Origin: Channallabes apus
Lineage: Eukaryota > Chordata > Actinopteri > Siluriformes > Clariidae
DNA length: 64,000 nucleotides
Direction of reading: 5' to 3'
Assembly: GCA_030522415.1 (NCBI GenBank)
Contig: CM060130.1
Coordinates: forward strand, 21,340,965-21,404,964
Part shown: in pieces, positions 11,296 through 23,449 of the stretch
Layout: each line of letters opens with the position of its first letter
Numbering within the stretch: the first letter of the stretch is position 1
Position numbers and translations under genes: made by a program
The notes under the pieces: model-generated
What the model saw: the letters and a program-made list of their open reading frames with translations, nothing else
Told to the model about the DNA's origin: nothing
Database searches by the model: none

Positions 11296-12730
11296 CATTA
11301 TTAATTCTTCATTACATCTAGGTCACGTCCCTAAACCTTTCAAGTTAGCAGTTATTAAGCCGCTTCTTAAAAAATCTAATTTGGACGCGAATGAAATAAA
11401 AAATTACAGACCGATCTCAAACCTCCCGTTCATATCAAAAATACTAGAAAAAGTAGTATCAGCTCAAATTTGCACATTCTTGCAGGATAACAACATCCTT
11501 GAAGAATTTCAGTCAGGTTTCAGGCCCCATCATAGCACAGAAACTGCACTAGTTAAGATTACAAATGACTTGTTTTTAGCTTCAGACCAAGGCTCCATCT
11601 CATTGCTAGTCCTGCTCGATCTTAGTGCTGCATTCGACACTATAGATCATAATATTCTCATAGATCGCTTACAAAATTATATAGGCATTCAGGGACAGGC
11701 ACTAAAATGGTTTAGATCTTACCTGTCTGATCGCTACCATTTTGTAGATCTAAATGGAGAACCGTCTGGTATAATGCCAGTGAAATATGGGGTCCCACAA
11801 GGGTCAGTTTTAGGACCTCTGTTGTTCTCAATATACATGCTTCCCTTGGGTAACATCATTAGAAGACATGGGATTAGTTTCCATTGTTATGCTGATGATA
11901 CCCAATTATATATCTCAACTAAACCAGACGAAATACCTAAGTTGTCTAGATTAACTGAGTGTGTCCAGGACATAAAAGATTGGATGACCAATAACTTTCT
12001 TTTATTAAATTCAGATAAGACAGAGATATTACTTATTGGCCCAAAAACCAGCACACAACAGCTTTCACAATTCAGCTTGCGCTTAGAAGGATGTACTGTT
12101 ATTACCAGCTCAGCAGTAAAAGATCTGGGAGTAATATTAGACAGTAACTTGTCTTTTGAAAATCACATTTCAAATATCACAAAAACAGCCTTTTTCCATC
12201 TTCGAAATATTGCTAAACTTAGGAACATCTTATCCGTATCTGATGCAGAAAAACTAGTTCATGCATTCATGACCTCCAGACTGGACTATTGTAATGCATT
12301 ACTAGGTGGTTGTCCTGCATCCTCAATAAACAAGCTTCAGTTAATCCAAAATGCAGCTGCCAGGGTTCTCACTAGATCCAGAAAATATGATCATATAACC
12401 CCAATATTATCATCCCTGCACTGGCTACCTGTTCAGTTTAGAATAAATTACAAAATAGTATTACTTACATACAAGGCCTTAAATGGTTTAGCTCCCACAT
12501 ACCTAACCAGTCTTCTGATACGCTACAATCCACCACGCGCCTTAAGATCACAAAACTCCGGACTTCTGGTAGTTCCCAGAATTTCAAAATCTACAAAAGG
12601 GGGTAGGGCTTTTTCATATTTAGCTCCAAAGCTTTGGAATAGCCTTCCAGACAGTGTCCGGGGAGCAGACACGGTTTCTCAGTTCAAAAGTAGACTCAAG
12701 ACGCATCTTTTTAATCTGGCATACACATAA
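11294..12730 (+). CDS. L2 reverse transcriptase, N-terminally truncated but open
   Basis: The frame is open from the truncation point to a stop at 12728-12730, about 478 codons. RT motifs in order: [39 protein letters not shown] (catalytic Asp), [13 protein letters not shown] and [10 protein letters not shown] (catalytic Asp pair). The C-terminal region ends with [12 protein letters not shown]. It would be the polymerase part of a LINE ORF2 product. With no endonuclease, start codon context or promoter it is a dead-on-arrival copy, but the lack of any stop suggests a young insertion. Confidence 0.9.
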   Translation, partial: NIINSSLHLGHVPKPFKLAVIKPLLKKSNLDANEIKNYRPISNLPFISKILEKVVSAQICTFLQDNNILEEFQSGFRPHHSTETALVKITNDLFLASDQGSISLLVLLDLSAAFDTIDHNILIDRLQNYIGIQGQALKWFRSYLSDRYHFVDLNGEPSGIMPVKYGVPQGSVLGPLLFSIYMLPLGNIIRRHGISFHCYADDTQLYISTKPDEIPKLSRLTECVQDIKDWMTNNFLLLNSDKTEILLIGPKTSTQQLSQFSLRLEGCTVITSSAVKDLGVILDSNLSFENHISNITKTAFFHLRNIAKLRNILSVSDAEKLVHAFMTSRLDYCNALLGGCPASSINKLQLIQNAAARVLTRSRKYDHITPILSSLHWLPVQFRINYKIVLLTYKALNGLAPTYLTSLLIRYNPPRALRSQNSGLLVVPRISKSTKGGRAFSYLAPKLWNSLPDSVRGADTVSQFKSRLKTHLFNLAYT

Positions 12731-13389
12731 CTCATCCCAGTACTCATACTCCAGTACACCTATACCGAATGGCAACTACGCTAATTCTCCCCATCTGTTC
12801 TGTATTTCTCTACCCATCCCGAGGCATCGGGAGATTTTGCCAGCTTCAGTAGACAAAGGCCGACCCTGCGAGGTTCCTGAGGCACCCAGAGAAGGACCAG
12901 CTCCAACTGGATTCAGCTTTATGATGGTTGGAGCTACACATGCTGCTCCTGTGCTTCCAGTGATCCAGACCTCATCTGCCCTCTGCACCTACTGACTCGT
13001 CCCTATGCTGAACTGGTCTTCATGACCATTTAAATAATTTCTGTCATATTGATTTTTCACCTGCACAACACAAGATGTTATATCATTTCTATCTGTTATC
13101 GCCCAAATGAGGATGGGTTCCCTGTTGAGTCTGGTTCCTCTCAAGGTTTCTTCCTAATGCCATCTCAGGGAGTTTTTCCTTGCCACCGTCGCCGTCACCC
13201 TTGGCTTGCTCATCAGAGACATTTCATTCATTCATCTCATTATTATCTGCACATTTTTCTCACACATCCACAATTCCAATTATTTTCTTTTCTATAATTA
13301 TTATTATTATTATTTGTTTTTATTTATTTATTTTCTATTATAATTTTATTTATTTACTTATTACTTTATATATAATTATTCTATATATA

Positions 13390-13426
<37 letters not shown>

Positions 13427-13521
13427 TTAAATTAAATTTCTTAAATTTTTGTGAAGCTGCTTTGAGACAATGACCATTGTTAAAAGCGCTATATAAATAA
13501 AATTGAATTGAATTGAATTGA
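11296..13521 (+). mobile_element. 5'-truncated L2 LINE inserted in ERV pol
   Basis: A + strand element that lacks the endonuclease and begins inside the RT N-terminal region. It holds an uninterrupted RT frame to 12730, a 0.8 kb 3' UTR with an oligo-T run at 13393-13425, the gcgctatataaataaaattg terminus and (TTGAA)n repeats. It is closely related to the minus-strand copy at 31637-34222. Confidence 0.92.
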
Positions 13522-14479
13522 ACAATAAAATATTTGGCTTAGGGAGGGACATTAGTCAGCAGTGTGTGGATTTGGAACTTCTGCTGGATACTTTCCTGTT
13601 ATACTATTAACTGCATGTAAATCATGCACATGATGCCATTTATTTGTACCTGGCTTAATCACTGGGGAAAATAGGAGTATTGCAACAACTGGTCTCTTTT
13701 AGCACAGATTACAAGGCCTTCAATAGTGTTCTATATACCCGCTTTTGCCTCAGGTCGTAAAGCATATTGTCTTACTCTGGGCGGTTCTACATCTGGTTTA
13801 CATTGTACTTGAAGTTGGCTGGCTGATTTAAGTAGGCCTACATCTGTATCATGTTTAGACTATAATTCAGATGGGACTTGACTATCCATTTGCCTATATA
13901 GCTAATTTCCCACAGTCGATTTCAGATGCTGATGCCATTTGTGTTTGTGACTTGTGGCTAATTACAACTTCTTTAAGAAGTACGAATCAATTTATTACCA
14001 CACAAGATTTTTACACAGGTTTTATCTGCAGAATGAAAATCAACATAAATCCTATGAGCTGCAATTCTATCCTGCAGTACATACAATGTCACCTGAAGAA
14101 CAGAATCAGTTACATTGAACCACCTTTTTACAAAACCACACTCCTCTACACTGATAGCTGCTCCTTGCCGGCCTATGATGATGTGTTGTGATGGGTCATA
14201 CATCATTGTACAGTGAAAGTCTGACAGGGTAATTGTGCTTCAGGAATTTATGTTCAACATACACCCCTTCTGGAGAACACCATATTCGCAGTCCTAATTC
14301 ACCTAATGATTCTCTTCTTTAACTTTCCTTAAAATTAACTTGTGTATGACTTGAGAATAATACAGGTATAGTCACACTCTTATTGTTGGGTTGTAGTTAC
14401 TACTTTTTTCTTCCCGAGAATCCTACGGTTCTGGCAAACTTTTCCAGATGTGAGAAGCATGACTTATCGGACCTGGGAT

Positions 14480-15700
14480 GTTGTCTCCCCCCCCCCCCCT
14501 CATATCCCTCGGGGCCGGGCAATGGCTATGCGAGGCAATTTAATCCATATCCCCTCATGCTTGGCCTTGGAGTGAAAACGTTGGTGACAGACGCAGGCAT
14601 CTGGATTTAGTTTGGAGAAAATGCTGCTGGTGATGTCATCACTGACTGAAGCTGGCTGGATTTTTGATGAAGGATTGCTTGTGGCCCTCTCTGTTTTTTC
14701 TGGTAATCAGAGTAGCTTGAGCTTTTTTCTTGGTTCGCTCTGTAAGTTTTCAAGCTGTAACTGCCTCCAGGTCACCCTTTAATGTCCTTGGGTCAACACT
14801 CTGCATGCAAGGCCTGCCATACAACAGCCTCAAAGCCTCAAAGACAGTCCATCCATGTGGTATGTATTTACAGCCTCACTCGAGTCAGAAGCACGTTTTT
14901 TCTTCTCCACAAAGTCTTCACCAATAGAGTTTTTATATCAATCACCGATAAAAGCTTGCCTGAGGTCTGCTCATCTAAGACCATGTCCCTGCACCCTCGT
15001 TGAATGCTGGGGAGGCGGTTGACAACACCCTCGAGACCTTGAGTTGCCCATATTAAATAACAAATCCTCTTCACCCCCATCCTCTCTACTGTACAAAGAT
15101 CTATGTCCAGTCTTTAATGGTGTAGCTATCTGACTTTTTACTGGTGTTTTAGTGCTTCTGTCTGACCTCTCTCCACATGTCTGCACCCCCTCCTGTTCCT
15201 CTACATCCTTTTCTACACATAGCTTTTCCCCTCTCTGTAAATCTACCCCCACTTTCCTTATACCTCTCTGCATAACATTCCTTCTCCATCTCACCAGAAC
15301 CTTCCCCCATTCCCTTACGCTTAGGAATTCGACTGTCTTCCTGCACCTACGTACTATATGGGGGAGGTGTAACTAACTTCTCTCTCGCTACTTCGGCTTC
15401 ACTTCCTGACTTTCTTAACTTTTTCCATCACTTCCTGTTTCTTTCTTACCAACTTCACTTATTCTTTCTTAACCAAAGCTAGGACCACTCTTTCCTGCTG
15501 TCTTTTCAACTTCTCCAGACATGCTTTCTCTCTCTTGCCGCCGCTTTGTAATTTTCTTACCAAGGTGTCCATCTCAGAACACAGTGCTGAATCAAATGTC
15601 CCCTCCTTTGGCCATCTTGTAATCATATCTTTGGTCCTCTTTTTGCTACTTATTGGAGGTCTTAGTGATGAGATCTTCACACAAAGGATGCTTCGGCACT
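14480..15700 (-). pseudogene. ERV gag-like remnant
   Basis: Minus-strand frames at 15459-15680 (charged, helical) and 14868-15294 encode a capsid-like segment with a LPSIQRG word followed by SGKLLSVIDIKTLL. This resembles the capsid of fish class I-type ERVs, where a similar GKLLAVGDIKALL word occurs (recalled, not searched). Frames change several times. A homopolymeric C run at 14491-14500 lies at the lower end. Confidence 0.45.
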
Positions 15701-17251
15701 AAAGTGTCCACCGGAGAGGAGATTATGATTTAGCCTATGTCGCTTAGATATTTATTTATTTAATTTTTTATTATTTTTTTATTTTTATTTTATGCCTATG
15801 CACTTACTTAATGGCTAAATTTACTTACAACAATATACACTCTTTTAGAATCACAGAAGTCTCCACCTCCACTTACCAAGGCTCATCAATGATAATCACT
15901 CCTGAATCTACACCACTTCACTATTTTCAAATTAACAATTGGTAAAAAGCATAGTGCTTTTATGCACCGTGAACACTTTTATCAGTAAGTGTGTAATGCC
16001 ACAGTATTAATATGGGGTTCATACACATTCACCACTCCACACTATTTATTTATTTATTTATTCATTCAGAGGCCTACTGTATGCATTCAGACTTTATCCC
16101 TATTTTCCTAGAAAATTGGACTTATTCTTTTCATACTTGTCCCCCTGCTAAAAGGGCTCATTGTTCCACTCACACGTGTCCCTTTATTGATTAATATTTA
16201 TCTATTTAATTATTAGGCTAGCTATTACTTTATTAGGGCTCATTCACACACGTCTCTGGTCTGGCAGCAAGCTGCCCCCCTCTGAGGGTTGCACACACAA
16301 TTCCCTCGGGAGGTCCAGCCCTGTTCACAGAACACAGAGCTTATGGTCCTCATTCAACCATTCTCTCTCTCTTTCTCTCTTTCTCTCTCACACACACACA
16401 CTAGGCGAACATAGAGCTCTCACACATTCAGACAGAAACAGATAGACAAAACATCACTTAGACACAAACAATTGCAATTGTATTCAACTTAAATCAACTT
16501 AATGGCACAAATCGTGCTCCCCATATGAAGAGATATTAATTACCCCTGTCACTCATATCAATAAAACATAAGGGGTGATTTCTTATGATGTACAGTTGTA
16601 CATTCCACATACGAAGGGTATTAATTAATTACCACACCACCCAACTCATACCATATAACATTTACAGTGGCTACAAAAATTGCTTATGACATACAACAGT
16701 ACGTTCCTCATACAAAAAGGTATTTTTTATTAATTGCTGGGTAACCTTACACAAGCAATATAACTAATTAAGCGCAATTCCTTATTAACTTGCTGCACTA
16801 CTCATGCCATCCAATCAAGGCCCACTTGACAATGAGTACAAATTAATATCGAGATCATCTACCTTTTTCCTGTCCTGTTATCTATCAAAGCCCACTTAAC
16901 AAAACAAATAGACACTCAAATGCGCTTCCTCATACCGTCTGTTACTGTTGCCATCAATCAATGCCCACTTGACAACACCCAGACCAATGCAATGCTTATC
17001 TTCTCAATTCACTATCAGAACATCTGTTAGTAATCTGATGCATGCATTCTCTTCTGGAAACAAAGCCCATTTTAAATTACTTGAGTTGGAGAGGCCTTTA
17101 TTAGGTGTCCTTACCACCATGGGTGATCCTCAACCAACAACACAACCTAAGTATATAAGCAAAAGTTGCTTACCTTTGTAAGTGGCCACCTGTTTGTGTT
17201 GATGACCAAGGAAGCCCACGCCGGTCAGCCACCTTTGCCCTTTTTCCACCC
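15701..17251 (-). other. ERV leader region without recognised gene
   Basis: Between the presumed gag start and the 5' LTR are 1.5 kb of A/T-rich sequence with a CT-rich run at 16361-16390 and several degenerate copies of a motif resembling tcatcaatgcccacttgac (near 16810, 16895 and 16955). I see no coding signal. Confidence 0.5.
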
Positions 17252-17268
17252 TGCTCGCAGCGCCATTA
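17252..17268 (-). promoter_or_regulatory. ERV primer-binding-site-like sequence
   Basis: On the minus strand the bases just after the 5' LTR read TAATGGCGCTGCGAGCAG. The TGGCGC start is that of a tRNA-primed binding site. The tRNA type cannot be assigned with confidence. Confidence 0.5.
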
Positions 17269-17615
17269 TGTTGTGGAAAAATACTCAGAGTCGGGCTTTG
17301 CTTACAGAAGATTACGACCTTTATTATCAAACAACAAGGCCGGAGCTGTGTCCGTGGAGCAACTGAATTCTCTTGCTGTGTGCTATAGTACTGTACATAT
17401 GCAGTGCCTGCCCCTCCTCTCTGCAACATCTGGGTTTCATTAAAGGGCCGTCTTTAGCCCCCCCAATGTAAAGCTTGGGTTTCCTATATGCAATGCACAC
17501 AAAGAAGCCTATGTCCCAGCTTGCACACACATCCACGATTATATACTGATAAGGTATCTTCTAACCCCTCAAAGTAAGTAAAATCAAATGAAATCAAATA
17601 AAAATTTCTCCCATA
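17269..17615 (-). repeat. ERV LTR (5' LTR in element orientation)
   Basis: 347 bp, same ends as the partner at 7035-7382, with two visible differences. The right flank tgag at 17616-17619 completes the target-site duplication. Confidence 0.9.
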
Positions 17616-18723
17616 TGAGCAAGCCCGAGGGTGACAGTGGCAAGGAAAAACTCCCTGAGATGGTAATAGGAAGAAACCTTGAGAGGAACCAGACTCGACA
17701 GGGAACCCATCCTCATCTGGGTGAAACAGATAGCAGGAAATGATCTGCATTTATACAGTGTTAGGTTCAGCTATAATAGTGGATGTTAATTGATGTTATA
17801 ATAGTTGATGTAAAATGGAGTCCAGTAGTTATTCGAGACTCAGATAGACTTGTAGAAAGTTCCAGTCCTGAACAATCGAATTGTCAAGTCCTCAGAGAAA
17901 CAGCTGACAACACCAGTCGAGGCCAGAACCATCTTCTAAATAGATAGAATCATTCCCAGACACCAGGCGCATCCTAAAGAGACACACGGGGCATCCATGC
18001 GACGAGACCTTCAACCAGAAACGGGGCACCAGGATGGATCAGACAGGTCCGGAGGGCAGAGGGAGTCTGGATCACTGGCAGCTCAGAAACCACATGTGTA
18101 GCTCGACAGAGAGAGAGAGAGAGTGAAAGGGGGAGAGAGGAAAGAGAAAGTCGGGGAGGAAGAGAAGAGGAGGAGAGATTGCAATTAGGTATGGTCACAG
18201 TCACAATGTCTAATGTGAATGTATATTTACTGTAGAGTGCAAGCAGGGACTCCGGCAGGACTAACTATGACAGCATAACTAAAAGGGAGAGCCAGAAGGA
18301 AACACAAACATGAGGGCTCCCTGAGATGTAAAGCAAACAATCACCTCACCGTCAACAAACCTGAGTGATCAAATGAGACTGAGGAAGACAGCATCTAAAC
18401 ATACCAGTTCACCATAATACTCTACGTCCATGAGTCCCCCAGATCTGCTCCTTTAACTTATGGCAAATCTATTTATAAAAATGCTTGGCTAAATAAATAG
18501 GTTTTGAGCCTAGACTTAAACACTGAGACTGTGTCTGAGTCCCGAACACTATTTGGAAGACTATTCCATAATTTTGGGGCTTTGTAAGAAAAAGCTCTTC
18601 CCCCAGCTGTAGTTTTCATAATACGCGGTACTGATAAGCAGCCTGCATCCTTTGTCCGAAGTAGGCGTGGCGGATCGTAAGACACTAGCAGTTCGCTCAG
18701 ATACTGCTGGGCGAGACCATTTT
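17616..18723 (-). mobile_element. L2 LINE 3' end, second part
   Basis: Continues the L2 begun at 6881-7034: 3' UTR with a GA-rich run near 18105-18190, then the last 70 codons of the RT ORF at 18473-18685 (motif [17 protein letters not shown]). It is 5'-truncated at about 18723, where unit U0 resumes. It belongs to the same subfamily as the copies at 43281 and 60521. Confidence 0.88.
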
Positions 18724-20190
18724 ATCACATTGGTGTATTCTTTTGACATTGTTACAGGCGATATGAGCAGCATTATTTTAGTCATAATATACTCACGTCA
18801 CAAAAAACATCAACAACAACAAATGAAAACATAGCATAGAGATGATGTGAGTTATCATATTGGTAACGTCTGCTTAATAGTTTGTAATAGTCATTAGTTT
18901 TATGTCGATTGTGATGGTACGGTTTAATTATCAGTTATTTTGGGCCCAGAAGAACATTGTTAAATTCCTTATCGGATGGCTATTTAAATGTTATGTCGTC
19001 GATAAAACGTCCTTATTTCTCGTGTCCAAATATGCTGTGGAGTAGTTTTCATGTCCTTCCGAATGTGTTTAAATCATTAACGCCTTGACATGGGGTCACT
19101 ACGCTTAAAAAATTAACCAGACATTTAATATTGATATCGACTGCAGAGCTGATTTTAAATTGGGAGATGTCAGGAGGTCTGTAGCAAATTCGTCCCATTG
19201 GAATGGAGGCCTAATTATCTACAGAATCACTGGTACGACTCCATCTATCATTCGTTCTTTAATTTTCTTTTCTATTAGGGACGTCTGAGTGACTGTGAAT
19301 AGCAGGATTCATGAAAGGACAAAACTAAATATTCCAGACATCAGTCACCCACTGATGATTATTAAAAGACCTGGTTTCATGTGTTTGTTGTATAATAGAT
19401 GCACTGAGACATGATTTGATAGTTTTGCGGAGGTTATGGCAACAGCTGAATTCGTGGAAACTATCTCAGTTGGTGGAAAGCAAAATTCCTGTCACCTGCC
19501 ACTTTTTTTAGTATCAGATTAATTAAATAGATCTTAATTACCCAAGTCCAAGTTTTGACAGTAAAAACACAATAAACATCAATTAGTTTTTACTCTCTGG
19601 TACACAAGGTTGTTCATTGCAAAATGGTCAATTTAAAAACTACTATACATTTTAAAATAAATAAGTTGCACAGCATTTTTAAGTTCACTCACCTTTTAGA
19701 GAAATGTGGTGGCCAAACAAAATGTCACATTGCTGTTTAGTTGACACAACATGTAATTTAAATATTCACGTCAGCTCAAGTAGTTTTGGTTGTGGGTTCA
19801 ATTAATTATATTTCTCTAGGGTTGAATTTTCCTCTATTCACAAAAGTAAGTTGTCTCCCATTATAGCCCCCTGCTGTAGTTGTTTCAAGTGAAAAACAAG
19901 TTAGGCTAACAATACCACAACAATTAAAACACACAAACATGACTTCAAAAAAAAACTTTTTTTTTCCAGAATTAGTCAAAGTTAAAACAATGATCTGCAT
20001 AAAACGGGAGAATACATGTTCTATTTTGCTTAAAGGTCAATAACATACCTGTAGACCACCAGATGCTTATCATTATCTTACTGATTCTTTTATAGTACAA
20101 TATCATAACCATTTTAAAAAACTAGCAAAGGTGAACATTTTTTCCCAATAATGTTTTAGACAAAAAAAGATTCGCTAGGGAGCACAAGAG
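18724..20190 (+). repeat. Unit U0 spacer with right arm of fold-back element
   Basis: Begins with the right part of the fold-back element (gatatgagcagc followed by attattttagtcataatat) and continues with spacer closely matching 37140-38500 in U1 and parts of 52690-53344 in U3. A segment near 19203-19250 also recurs at 58878-58925. No coding frame is conserved between the copies. Confidence 0.7.
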
Positions 20191-20531
20191 TGTCATGACT
20201 TCCATGCTGAGAGAGTGAACGCAGATGCAGGTTGAATGAAAATATACTTTATTTCTCTCGAAGAGGTCAACATAAAACACCAAAAAACACAGCACAAGCT
20301 GGTTACTATAACAGGCTGGATCTGCAGGCAGGCTGTCTGAAATCAAAGAACAGAAAACAAACAGGGCTCATCTATAACCTTGGGATGAAATAGGGAGTGC
20401 TACTCCTACAGCCCAACCTTGATCTTGGGGACCATACACATGCAGACACACTAGGTGGAGACAAAGCGGCGGCTCAGAAAACAGGTGAACCAGATCTTAC
20501 TCCCCAGGGCTGAGGTGGCTCGGATGTGACA
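20191..20531 (-). repeat. Gypsy LTR with internal deletion
   Basis: 341 bp. It matches both ends of the 548-bp partner but lacks the section corresponding to about 24381-24580. Confidence 0.85.
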
Positions 20532-20552
20532 GTACCCCCCCCCCCCCCCTCT
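20532..20552 (-). promoter_or_regulatory. Gypsy polypurine tract
   Basis: On the minus strand GAGAG followed by a long G run lies immediately before the 3' LTR, as expected for the plus-strand primer. Confidence 0.7.
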
Positions 20553-20836
20553 CAGGACCGGCTTCCCAGGAGAGGTGTGGGAGCGCTTTCTGCGTTACCG
20601 GAGGGAGTTGTGACCCACCCCCCTGCTGGGATTGTCAGTGGGCGGGGCCGGCCCTGAGGTCGCGGAGCAGGGCGATCCAGCCGTGCTTGATGGAATTCTG
20701 AAATAAGCTCTTGACTAAGCACATCACGCGCCGGGACACAGCTGCGCTCCTCCGGTCCGTTACCCTCCCAGTCTACCAAATATTGAAGAGAGCCTCTCCT
20801 CCTCCGGGAGTCTAGTAATTTTTTGACTTGGGACAC
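20552..20836 (-). pseudogene. Gypsy integrase C-terminal chromodomain
   Basis: The minus-strand frame contains a chromodomain core: an Arg-rich start, [20 protein letters not shown] (aromatic cage Tyr and Trp visible) and [12 protein letters not shown]. In chromoviruses this domain guides integration to marked chromatin. The frame is open here but separated by a stop from the integrase above it. Confidence 0.8.
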
Positions 20837-20839
20837 CCA

Positions 20840-21758
20840 CTATTTCCACAGCCCCGGGGAGCGATGGCTCTGTGACGCTCCGTCCAGGGGCCCCTGGATT
20901 ACTGGCCTGAGAAGAGACACATGAAAGACAGGGTTAATATGCATATGAGGGGGAAGCTGTAACTTAAAAGAGACAGGATTAATTTGTGCCAGAATAGGAA
21001 AGGGACCGATGTATTTGGGAGAGAGCTTGCGACAGGGAAGTTTGAGGGAAAGATCCTTTGTCGAGAGCCACACTCGCCTACCTGGAGCAGAGGGATTTCC
21101 CTTTGTCGTCTATCGGCGAATTTTTTAAACCTGAGAACTGCTTGGGAGACTTTGGTGTGCGCGTTCTCCCACACTTTTTCCACTCTTTTGAACCACTGAT
21201 CCACCATAGGGATATCGGTGGGAGTGCCATCCCAGGGACAGAGCGGAGGCTGGTGCCCGAGCACACATTGAAATGGTGTTAAGCCGGTCGAGGAGTGTTT
21301 CAGTGAATTTGTGCATATTCCGCCCAGAATAAACAGTCTGCCCACTCATGCTGTCGACTACTGCAGTATGCGCGGAGGTACCTCCCGAGGTCTTGGACAG
21401 TCCGCTCTGCCGCTCTGCCTGTCCATTAGATTCCGACGTTAGGCTAACTCTGGTCCCCATCTTGTGGAAGAATGTTCTCCAGACTCTGGTGATAAATTGA
21501 GGACCACGATCAGAAACAATGTCCTCCGGGATACCGTAGTAGCATGGGATACCGTAGTAACACTGTGTCGAATAGGGTTTCTGCTATCTGGAGGGCGGTT
21601 GGGAGAGATCTAAACGGAAGAAATCGACATCCCTTAGAGAAGCGATCTATCACTACCAAAACTGTTGTGTACCCTTTTGACACTGGCAGATTCTTCACCG
21701 CAATGTGCGACCACGGTCTGTTAGGTGTTGTTAAGGGCATTAATTTCCCAATGGGCAA
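20840..21758 (-). pseudogene. Gypsy integrase core remnant
   Basis: The frame at 21510-21758 has [14 protein letters not shown], the second half of the core motif. The expected DFITDLP block before it is shortened ([10 protein letters not shown]), so the first catalytic Asp is lost. A short tandem duplication of gataccgtagtag near 21529-21556 adds extra residues (LLRYP twice). The frames at 21125-21460 and 20899-21345 hold the remaining core ([12 protein letters not shown]) and the frame at 20840-21073 the [11 protein letters not shown] region with [13 protein letters not shown] ending. It is not functional. Confidence 0.8.
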
Positions 21759-21873
21759 ACATCGAGGGGTTTTAGTTGTTGCACATATAGCAGAAGGTGG
21801 TAAGTTCGTAATACGCCGGGGTGTACAGATGAAAAGTTGTAGTGGGCCGTGGAACGCGTCTGCTTTCTTATTC

Positions 21874-22260
21874 TTAGAGTCGGGATGATAAGTAATAACA
21901 AAGTGGAAGCGTGTGGAAAAACAGCGCCCATCGTGCTTGAAGAGAGTTCAGTCTTTTAGCTTGTTGGAGGTACTCCAGATTTCGGTGATCCGTTAGCACC
22001 ACAAAGGGGTGTTTTGCTCCCTCCAACCAATGCCTCCAGTCCTCTAACGCCGTTTTTACTGCTAGCAGTTCGCGATTTACGATATCATAATTGCGCTCTG
22101 CAGGTGTCAGTATTCGCGAGAAGAAGGCGCAGGGGTAGAGCTTTTCGGGGTGGCTATGGCGCTGTGAAATTCCAATTTCTCTCCCTTCGCATAGAGCCCA
22201 TGTTTGCGTAGTCGATGAAGGACGGCGGTTACATGATGGACGTGTTCGGCATATGACCAC
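21874..22260 (-). pseudogene. Gypsy RNase H remnant
   Basis: Visible words: [35 protein letters not shown] and [18 protein letters not shown]. These are the standard RNase H landmarks, with a catalytic Glu in RELLA and Asp in LTDH. The frame is open across them but is not joined to the RT frame. Confidence 0.82.
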
Positions 22261-22890
22261 GAGTATACTAGAATGTCATCTAAGTATACTATAACAAAAC
22301 AGTTACACCGTTGATGCCGGAACACATCATTCATGAACCCCTGAAACACCACAGGTGCATTTACCAGTCCATAAGCCATCACGTTATATTGGTAATGACC
22401 TGATGTCGTGCTAAATGCAGTCTTCCATTCATCACACTTGCGAACATGAACGAGGTTATATGCGGTGCGGAGGTCGAGTTTGGAAAATATGGACACGCCA
22501 CGGAACTGGTCGACAGCGGCCTGTACTAGGGGCAGTGGGTGCTTGTATTTTATTGTGATGGTATTGAGCCCTCGATAATCAATACATGGACGTAAGCCCC
22601 GCCCCCCCATTTTTCCAGATAACAAAAAAAAACCTGTTGAGTCCCTGACTGAGAGCCTCATTCACGTATTCCTCTATAGCCCGGGTTTCTGCCACGGGCA
22701 GTGGATAAATGCGTGAGCAAGGCGGTGTTTTCCCCGGCAGGAGTTCAATTGCGCAGTCCCACGGACGATGAGGGGGAAGTCGTGCTGCTGCCTTAATGCT
22801 AAACACGTCTTTAAAATGTGTGTACTCTGATGGCACCACGGTGGATACCTGGGCGCTTGGACTCTCAATTGTAGTCGTTTGGACCATCAA
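22107..22890 (-). pseudogene. Gypsy reverse transcriptase remnant
   Basis: The N-terminal part (22579-22890) has [15 protein letters not shown] and [18 protein letters not shown]. The main part (22107-22661) has [21 protein letters not shown] (catalytic Asp) and the catalytic [10 protein letters not shown] frameshift near 22620-22635, at a run of nine A on the + strand, separates the two. The active-site Asp residues remain. Confidence 0.88.
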
Positions 22891-23041
22891 TGCCGAAGGT
22901 GTACAGAATTTAGCACATTGCGGGGCCTAGGATGTGATGCGTGAACCTGCCCAATCAAAATTGGGATTGTGGGAACTGAGCCATGGCAGACCCAGCATGA
23001 CGGACTGATCCAGCCAAGAAATCACAAAAAATTTTAATTCC

Positions 23042-23449
23042 TCAGTGTGACCGGGGAAAGTTAACCGTAGGGGCACGGAAAGATGAGTGTTTTAATGTGT
23101 TGCCATCTAGAGCTTTAATTGTGATCGGGTCTGGAAGCTTTGACACTGGAGCTTGCAGCGAGGAAAGAACAGCAGATGAAATGAAATTTCCAGCCGACAC
23201 GGAGTCTATTAGGGGATAGACAGTACGATTATTATATGAGAGTGAGGCATGCAAACAAAAATTGTGATGTGTATGTGGTGGGGTGTGTGTGCTGTTACTT
23301 GTATCAATGGACAGTTTCGTATTTGGTGTGTGCCCCCCCCCCACAGGATACACATAAACCCGACAATATTCTTCGACGCCTCTCCTGGGCCGAAAGACGG
23401 GAAGTGCCCACGTCCATGAGTTCCGGCGGATTCCCTTCGTGCGGCTCAA
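23042..23449 (-). pseudogene. Gypsy aspartic protease remnant
   Basis: The frame contains YPLIDSVSAGNFISSAVL, the active-site loop, but the usual DSG triad reads DSV, so the catalytic Gly is lost. The following KALDGNTL segment fits the protease flap region. Stops and shifts isolate it from gag and RT. Confidence 0.7.

Larger units (their letters stand above)
10621..13830 (-). pseudogene. ERV reverse transcriptase remnant, split by L2 insertion
   Basis: The N-terminal part lies at about 13530-13830 and reads, in broken frames, like the RT entry region (RQYALRPEA, then KPGTN and VHDLRAVN-like words). The remainder lies at about 10621-11287. The two parts are separated by the + strand L2 at 11296-13521. 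Frameshifts are frequent in both parts. Confidence 0.55.
7035..17615 (-). mobile_element. Endogenous retrovirus, class I-like, degraded interior
   Basis: Two LTRs (7035-7382 and 17269-17615) flank a 9.9 kb interior read on the minus strand. A primer-binding-site-like TGGCGC follows the 5' LTR, and a purine-rich tract precedes the 3' LTR. The 4-bp tgag is duplicated on both sides (7031-7034, 17616-17619). In minus-strand order there are gag-like, reverse transcriptase, RNase H, zinc-binding and C-terminal integrase remnants, then possible env traces. RT and integrase motifs resemble gamma/epsilon-type fish retroviruses. All frames are interrupted by stops and shifts, and a 2.2 kb L2 LINE sits in the reverse transcriptase. 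This copy cannot produce functional proteins. Confidence 0.85.

Noticed and set aside
15152..15376. + strand 74-codon Ser/Thr-rich ORF
   Set aside because: Antisense to the ERV gag-like region; composition comes from CT-rich sequence.
20984..21282. + strand ORFs of about 70 codons
   Set aside because: Shadows of the Gypsy integrase on the opposite strand.
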